A DNA stretch of 64,000 bases from Diphasiastrum complanatum (Eukaryota; Streptophyta; Lycopodiopsida; Lycopodiales; Lycopodiaceae). Within the stretch, counting starts at the first letter, position 1; every line of letters begins with the position of its first letter. The notes below the pieces were generated by a model, which saw nothing but the letters and a program-made list of their open reading frames with translations, was not told where the DNA came from and made no database searches. Below are positions 58,219 to 64,000 of the stretch, in pieces. Both the position numbers and the translations under genes were made by a program. The stretch spans positions 85,507,878 to 85,571,877 of the forward strand of contig CM055092.1 of NCBI GenBank assembly GCA_029204225.1, in the 5' to 3' direction.

Positions 58219-58693
58219 TCACTCTTGTTCATCTACTTCGATTGGAACAGATGTAGATGTTTCAATCAAAAGAACAATAGAAGATTCAACAGATTCATCA
58301 TCTGAAATTGCTACAGAGATATAAAAGACAAATGCTATGCATACCTTTGATAAGAAGGTGACATTTTCTCTTGTGGATATCACAATATGTATGTTTGTTA
58401 AAAGGTTCATATCAGTTAGCATACTTTCTATCATGTTTGTGCCTAGCAGATGGTGTACAAGGTCATGAAAATGAGCAAAACTTGAACTATCTATATCTCT
58501 AATAAGAGTAGTAATAATGTGAGAAAAATTATTAAGAAGAGAGTAATTTATAACGATTCTCATAAACTAACTTATTGATATCAAAAGGTGCAAAAACAAT
58601 AGTGGAGAAATACTCTAATTTGTCAGATGGAATGTCATTGGCTTTCAAAAACTCCATAAGATTGTCATCTATAGACCTTTAAGAACTTGCCAT
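58219..58693 (-). pseudogene. Unrecognised coding-like remnant
   Basis: On the minus strand a coding-like frame starts with an ATG at 58693, has an early stop, continues DDNLMEFLKANDIPSDKLEY and FAPFDINKLVYENRYKLL, and after a frameshift near 58555 joins a 114-codon open frame to 58219 (FAHFHDLVHHLLGTNMIES, FVFYISVAISDDESVESS). Low-entropy bias is absent and composition is protein-like. No family recognised. It borders repeat T exactly at its 3' end and may be part of that element. Confidence 0.3.
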
Positions 58694-59378
58694 GTCGAAG
58701 ACAATATCGGTTCAGCGCGTGTTGATGACTCCTCTCAGGAACCCTTAAACTAGGGCACACGTTGATTCAATATTCCGGTATGGAAAAATTGACATCGGTT
58801 CAATGCGCGACAATGAAAAAAGCAAAATCCTGAGATGAATGGCGCGCGTCGATTCGCTATCGCGGCTGAAAAAGCTGACAAAATCATGAAGGCCTTATGA
58901 AGATAGGATCACACAATCTCAATGACTCAAGTGGTTTCCATATTTATGGCCTTTCCCTATTAATCACAAACATACATTTGTCAAGCAATGAATAGAAATC
59001 TGGGGCCTATATATCTCGACCAATCACACTCTTGCAACATGGTACTTGTGCCGGAAAGCGATAAATGGTCTATTGTTAGCCTTTTAGATTCATCATTAGG
59101 CTTGAGACCCTCGAGGATTTTATAATGAGTCGATTCTCATTTGATGACCTAACTGCTTAGTATAAATAGCTGCTCATACTTCTATCATAATAATGTCTTT
59201 GAAGCATAGTTAGCATCCGCTACGCTCGATAGTTCACTTACAGTCTTCGACTTAATGGTGGCTAAATTCCGTACCTCAAAAATGTTCATGAGGGCAATCA
59301 TTCTGACGCTCACCCTATATAAGCACAAAGACGATAAAAAAAGTTTCACTTTGAATATTAGTTTGAATTAACACCTAG
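58694..59378. other. Non-coding flank of the CENH3-like remnant
   Basis: Contains three short segments rich in gcgcgtcgatt-type words (58710-58870). A TATA-like word, ctatataag, lies at 59315-59323, about 60 bp upstream of the histone-like exon. No upstream exon for the histone N-terminal tail was found. Confidence 0.3.
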
Positions 59379-59665
59379 ATATCGGATCAATCAGACAGGT
59401 AATAAGAAGTCTTTCTAGGAATGTGAGATGGACAGTCACGGCAGTTGAAGCTTTGCACACAGCCTATGAGGATTTCAAAGTGAAATTGTTTTCAGATTGT
59501 GTTGTTGCAGTTGTTCATGCCAAGCAGGTGACTATCACGTCAAAGGATTTCATGATTGTGTTAGGCTACGGGGCACATGAAAAATTTGATGAGTGCTTCC
59601 GACCAGCTTCGTCCTCTCCTCCAAAATCGATTGTAAAAAAAAAAATCGGAAGGAACCTCAGCTGA
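59379..59665 (+). pseudogene. CENH3-like histone-fold fragment
   Basis: The frame from about 59379 (after a possible acceptor cctag) reads SIRQVIRSLSRNVRWT, then AVEALHTAYEDFKVKLFSD, then HAKQVTITSKDF. This aligns along the histone H3 fold: alpha-1 (IRxVxRSx), RW(T) at the start of alpha-2, the A-x-x-A-x-E-D-F-x-V-x-L-F-x-D helix, the H-A-K/R-x-V-T strand and K-D-F before alpha-3. RWT, ED-F, LFSD and KDF are more like plant centromeric H3 than canonical H3 (RFQS, EAYL, LFED, KDI). The N-terminal tail and alpha-N helix are missing. Alpha-3 is degenerate (IVLGYG instead of a LARR helix), followed by a non-histone tail to 59665. There is no ATG at the histone start. CENH3 replaces H3 at centromeres; this fragment cannot encode a normal one. 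Confidence 0.6.
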
Positions 59666-60210
59666 CTTGCCTCGTATTTCGGGTGTAGAGTGGGACGTCT
59701 CAAAGAGGAGGACGTCTTTCTGCATTCGTCAAAGAGCCAGAGATTTTTCACATGTGTCTCCTCTCAAGGATATCTTGAGAGCAATCTCCTCTTCTCCTAA
59801 ATCTCCTCCGTCTCCTCCTCCTTAATCTTCTTCTCCTCCTAAATCTGCTCCATCTCCTCCTAAAGCTTCTTCTCCTCCTAAACCTCCTATGTCCCCCCCC
59901 CCATTGTCAACAACAGAGTTAGACCAATCTGTAAAGTTAAAGAACTATTGTTTGAAAAGAATTCATTTTGGGTTTGCCTGTATCACTCCCTACTTCCTGC
60001 ACCCCCTGGACTTACATTTGTAGGGTCTCCAAAATATGTACAATATGACCAATTACTATCTACACATCTTAAATCTCTAGGTCTACTTTACAATTTTCCA
60101 AAATAAATATTTCCCTTAATAAATTAGATACAGGTGAATTAGCAAATAAGGGTAGCATGTTAGGAGACAATGTAGGAGGTGGGGGCATTCAATATTCTTG
60201 CCTTTAGTTT
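59666..60210 (+). pseudogene. Pro/Ser-rich and coding-like linker
   Basis: After a run of 11 A (59635-59645) a different frame stays open from the histone end: SADLPRISGVEWDVSKRRTS, SPLKDILRAISSSPK and then repeats of SPPKSxPSPPK to about 59900. Further coding-like blocks lie in shifted frames (APPGLTFVGSPKYVQYDQ near 60000, KLDTGELANKGSMLGDN near 60120). This reads as decayed coding DNA joining the histone-like and protease-like parts. It is not a recognised domain. Confidence 0.35.
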
Positions 60211-60219
60211 TTTCAAACT

Positions 60220-61045
60220 CCAATTTTTATAGATGTCTCATGTTTCGTATAAAATTCATGAGTGCTTTTCACTTTCTCGATTTTGCCACATGCACTCTGA
60301 GATGATAAAAAACATCAGAGAGGGGACTCCATTGTTCGTGCTCCCATACATACACAAGTATGTGTATGCTTTTCACATTTTAATAAGTTGATTTTTTCAT
60401 ATGAATTGTGATTTTACTTGCAGTCTAAAGAACATATTGATTTTTGATTATAGTGGCCACTAGAGTTTAGATGCTTTGTCTTTATATCTCAATGATGAGG
60501 GTGTTTGTAATCCGAAGTGCTTTATTCAGAAGGTATTGGAACTCTTTCCAATGCCAAGTGCAACAACCTTTACAAAGCTTAAAAGGTTTGATACAAAGGT
60601 ATTTTTATCTGACATCGATTCGACACAGTTTTTTTCTTTTGTAGATTTCAATTTAATCACATGCGCGTTGTAGTCCTCCCAACAGACTGACTGTGTTAGT
60701 TGTGTCTGGTATACGATATACAATGCCAAACATTTTTTCAATTGGCTTGCACTACATGATAAGCTTCTAAATCTGCTTGAGGTTATCTATTTATTCACAA
60801 TCACATATTCATAATTCTCAATCACTTATTCTTCATTGATAACATGTGCTTGTGTTTTTTTTTTGCAGTTCTCTTGCTTGAAGGTCTCCCCAGAGGAGAT
60901 AATGCATTTCTGGCAGGAGACAATAAAAATTGTTACTGAAAATTCATTTCCGGTTTCAATTACACATTCTCCAACAAAGTTACTTCCATATAGAGAAATG
61001 GATATAGAGATCATAGAAAAGAAAGATCCTCAACTTGAACAATGA
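60220..61045 (+). pseudogene. Ulp1 (C48)-like cysteine protease remnant with introns
   Basis: Blocks in order: MHSEMIKNIREGTPLF (60290), a possible donor GTATGT at 60359, acceptor ttacttgcag at about 60422, ILIFDYSGH and LDALSLYLNDEGVCNPKCF (60430-60530), QQTDCVSCVWYTIYNAKHF (60680-60735), donor near gag|gttatc at 60780, acceptor tttttttgcag at 60868, then LKVSPEEIMHFWQETIKIV and a stop at 61045. The I-x-x-F-D-S-like block and Q-Q-x-D-x-x-x-C match the Asp region and the oxyanion Gln/catalytic Cys region of Ulp1/SENP proteases, which remove SUMO. Here Gly after Cys is lost, and frames shift before QQTD. Ulp1-like domains are often carried by plant transposons. The His region was not found. 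Confidence 0.45.
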
Positions 61046-61918
61046 TACTCAATTTGAGCAGTTAATATATTTTCAAACATGATGTATACAAAAAATTATA
61101 CGACATAATAGAAAATCACGCTGTTCAAATTCTAAGGATCTTCAATTTTGATGGATGTTCCTATGTATTTTGCATTTTATAAGCTCTTCCTGCCTTGCTC
61201 TTACCTACACATGAGAAACTATTTAGGTTCTTTTATCTTGTAAAACTTAATCACTAAGAAACAAAAAAATAAGATTTTCATATAAAAAAAACGTACCTTA
61301 ACACCATTCAATTGAAATTGATAGTATTGAAGAAGATCGAAATGCAACATGTCTAGTTCTGATCAAATGTGATTGAGACTCCAATCTTCCATAACAAGAA
61401 TGTTGTCATTTCTTTTCACTGTTATTTAAAGTTGCTCATGATGATTTAATGCATAATCTTGATCTAGTGGCTTCCATTCATTTTTGGATTTTATTCATCT
61501 TCTATGATACAGCAACAAAGTCAGCATTTGTTTTTCTATGTGATATCTAAATGTCATTGATGACTTACATACTCTAAACTCAACTTGCTCATTTTGTTTT
61601 GTATCCCAACGATCATCCAACAACTCGACGAGCATTTCATCACTCAAGACCTTACAAATAACATTGTTTTCATTCGTCAAACATTGCATTTGAAAAAAAA
61701 ATCAACAAAAATAGTAAAAGGTGGTAATCTATTATTCTTTGAACCAGTGCTACATTTTAATATACTTTGAATATCTATATAAAGTCTAAATCAAAAACTT
61801 TTTGAAAATGGTAAATATGGAGAAATCCATTCTTCACTTGAAAAATCTAGTTGATCATAAAAAACAACTCTCGACTCTAAAACAGATTTTGGAGAACAAG
61901 CTTTATATTGATTATTAA
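61046..61918. other. Intergenic; one unrecognised minus frame
   Basis: A 64-codon minus frame (61689-61495, VLSDEMLVELLDDRWDTKQ) has protein-like composition, and further coding-like words continue below it on the minus strand (DLLQYYQFQLNGVKV near 61320), but no family is recognised. It may be another decayed piece of the neighbouring remnant or of a mobile element. Confidence 0.25.
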
Positions 61919-64000
61919 GACATACGACGGGTGGAATGGCGCCAAATAAATAATTCAAATTTTTTAGCAACTAAACTTTTCATTTTTTGGTTTTGTTTTT
62001 TGTTTTGTGTTTGCTCAAAGAAAGGGACGGCAAGCACTCTGATTCCTTAAAGGCTTAAATTTAAGAGTCTTATGCTCATTTGATGTGGTTCATGCCCTAC
62101 ATGTCATGTTGTATTTAGGTGCAAATTTTAAACGCCCATTATCATTGTTGCACTAAAATGAAAGTTAACGACAAGTCACATGTGTCGAGGAAAAGCGGAT
62201 GGAGACCGGGAGGCAAAGGAGATACAAGCCTCCAATATGAAGGTGAACCTCTTCTTAGAGATGTTGGTCATCATCATGACGAGAGTCATTACTTAATGTG
62301 TGGCTATCATTGAAATCAAAAGTAAAAATGTGCATGGAAGTATGAATCTAAATGTTGTTCATGGAGGGGGGTAGGCACACACAAACTTGGAAAACTAGTA
62401 ATTGTACACCAAGAAACTATTGGAAGGTGGCATGTATAGAAATGTTTTTTTTCTACAATCTTAGTGAATTACACTTGACATGATAAAAACAAATGATAGA
62501 TGATTAAGGAACACAAATGAGTATAGAGGCTCTTAATTTGATTGCAATGACATGGGTAAGAGCAACAACAAAGTTGTTGGTGGAAAAGCTACTCCACATG
62601 TAGAGAAGAAAATGAATGAGGTGTCTAGGTTGGATGACATGTCTTTGATACTCTTTTGCATGAATGTACAACAAATAAAAGTGCTAGCAAGGAATGCATT
62701 AATTGAATTAGAAAACTTATTGACAATACTTGTAATATGAACATATCGATTTTAAATGAATAACATAAATAGAAAAAATGTTGATAATTGTATCACATGT
62801 GCTGGACGTTTAGTGGTTCAAAAATTGGAGCCATTTTGCTACTTTCTCCATGCTAGGGAGCACCAAGATATCATGTTCGGGAGGCACATGCCTTTGGACA
62901 AGTGATTTTTGAAAATTAATACCTTTAATATCAAGAGGAATTTTAAGAAGGTTGGGCTGTTTTACATATACTTTTGTCCTGTAACAAATATTTGTCGATT
63001 CCACAGAAATGTCGTAAAATTTTTAATATTATCTTGCGCGATTCGCAAAATTTTCGCGTGAGATGCCTTCGTGATGGCATCGCTCGTGAAATTTCACAAT
63101 GGCGTCGCAAAAAATTCGCATGCAATTCACGAAAATTTCGTGCAGGCAGGCTTCGCAAAAATTTCATGAAGGCAGGCTTTGCAAAATTCTCGCGAAGGCA
63201 GGCTTCATGAAATTTTTGAGCGTGATGCCTTCACGAAAATTTCGCGATGCTTGCGTGAAATTTTCGCGAAGGCAGACATCACGATATTTTTTGCGAAAGT
63301 TTCTTGAAAAGAAGGCAGGCATCGCGAAAATTTCTGAAAAGACTCGAATTTTTGACAACTTAAATTTTTGAAATTTTTTCTATATTCCCCTCTCCCCCCC
63401 CCACCCCCAACCAGCCACGGCGGGTAGGGGTTGGAATTAAAAAAAAATGTTTTTTTTTTAATTTTAGACCCCCCCCCCGCCCCCCGGCTGTTTTGGTTTT
63501 TAATTTTCCCCCCTCTGCACACCCGCCGCAATAAACTAAATTTTTAATTTATCTCCCGCCCACCTCCCCTCCGCGGTGGGTGGCGGGGGGGGGGGGGTGT
63601 GGGGGGGTGTGGGGGGGGGTTAAAAAGAAAGTTTTTGGTTTAAATTCGTCCCCCGCCCACCCGCCACGGCGGGTGGTCTCCGGTGGGGTGGGGATCATTA
63701 AAAAATTTAATTTATTAATAATTAAAACCCATTAAGAAAAAACTTCTTTTTTAAATTGTGCTCCCCCCATGCCCACCCGCCGCGGGGGGTGGGCGGGGGG
63801 GAGATAAATTTATATATATTATGTATATACATATATTAACATTATTTAACTCAAAATTAGATTTAACTAAAAAAACCATGAGAAAATAAAAAAATTATTT
63901 ACCATATTGTATTAGCGCAAAAATTGGAAGCAAGAAAATTTCAAAAGACAATGTAAATTATCATTGTAAGGAGGTTTTACTTATGTTTTTTTTCCATTCT
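61919..64000 (-). mobile_element. R repeat, copy 3 (inverted, runs off the window)
   Basis: Inverted relative to copies 1 and 2. The shared end gacatacgacgggtgg starts at 61919. Then follow the conserved tail, the small ORF (62552-62740), the gcgaaaattt-type array (63025-63345), and GC-rich palindromes with long poly-C/poly-G runs (63380-63810), then AT-rich DNA identical in order to 12520-12720. The distal end is outside the window. Outside the shared end this copy lacks the expansin flank. Confidence 0.7.
62552..62740 (+). CDS. Small conserved ORF of repeat R (copy 3)
   Basis: 62 residues starting MGKSNNKVVGG, same as the other two copies except Lys to Arg in VLARNAL and a changed last triplet of residues. 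Upstream at 62119-62313 a second frame (KSGWRPGGKGDTSLQYEG) is conserved in sequence in the other copies and could be another exon. A donor-like ggggg|gtaggc near 62370 and an acceptor-like caatcttag near 62464 lie between them. Function unknown. Confidence 0.35.
   Translation: MGKSNNKVVGGKATPHVEKKMNEVSRLDDMSLILFCMNVQQIKVLARNALIELENLLTILVI

Overview
The window looks like repeat-dominated nuclear DNA of a land plant. The evidence is one intron-containing alpha-expansin gene, several nested and decayed Ty1/copia retrotransposons with tRNA-Met-type primer binding sites, short plant-type telomeric motifs (TTTAGGG) inside a satellite-like array, and long AT-rich gene-free stretches. The low gene density fits a large genome such as a fern, lycophyte or gymnosperm, but the sequence does not settle the lineage. 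No bacterial-style operon, CRISPR array, rRNA or tRNA gene was seen.

Layout. 0-3.2 kb: copia gag remnant and a minus-strand LTR with primer site. 4.0-5.9 kb: tandem array built from short inverted-repeat words. 5.9-10.6 kb: LTR remnants and a deleted copia element (family A). 11.5-12.1 kb: T-rich minisatellite of about 75 bp period. 12.4-14.5 kb: first copy of a repeat here called R, which carries GC-rich palindromes and a small conserved ORF, followed by a duplicated expansin promoter and first 16 codons (14.47-14.86 kb). 15.3-20.2 kb: an LTR with a TTGGCGCCGTTGCCG primer site, then a minus-strand copia composite containing a non-LTR retrotransposon fragment. 21.7-24.4 kb: further copia pieces. 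26.5-27.35 kb: repeat T, with a hairpin cassette S. 27.4-28.95 kb: plus-strand half of a copia element (family C) with its LTR. 28.96-30.73 kb: second R copy, ending just upstream of the intact expansin gene (31.1-32.45 kb). 32.7-38.4 kb: minus-strand copia C, then minus-strand copia A with its LTR. 38.4-47.1 kb: copia B fragments around a plus-strand copia composite that mirrors 15.97-19.0 kb as a large inverted repeat and carries a 365 bp MITE inside its reverse transcriptase. 49.1-51.2 kb: tandem units with telomere-like motifs. 51.5-52.15 kb: a large imperfect palindrome. 52.2-57 kb: AT-rich DNA without recognisable genes. 57-58.2 kb: second T copy. 58.2-61.05 kb: degraded protein-coding remnants, including a fragment resembling centromeric histone H3 (CENH3), a Pro/Ser-rich stretch and a Ulp1 (C48)-like cysteine protease remnant. 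61.9-64 kb: third R copy, inverted and running off the window.

The only gene that looks intact is the alpha-expansin, a secreted wall-loosening protein. Nearly everything else is mobile-element debris. The most unusual items are the CENH3-like/Ulp1-like remnant, the R repeat sitting against the expansin core promoter, and the duplication of that junction 16 kb away.
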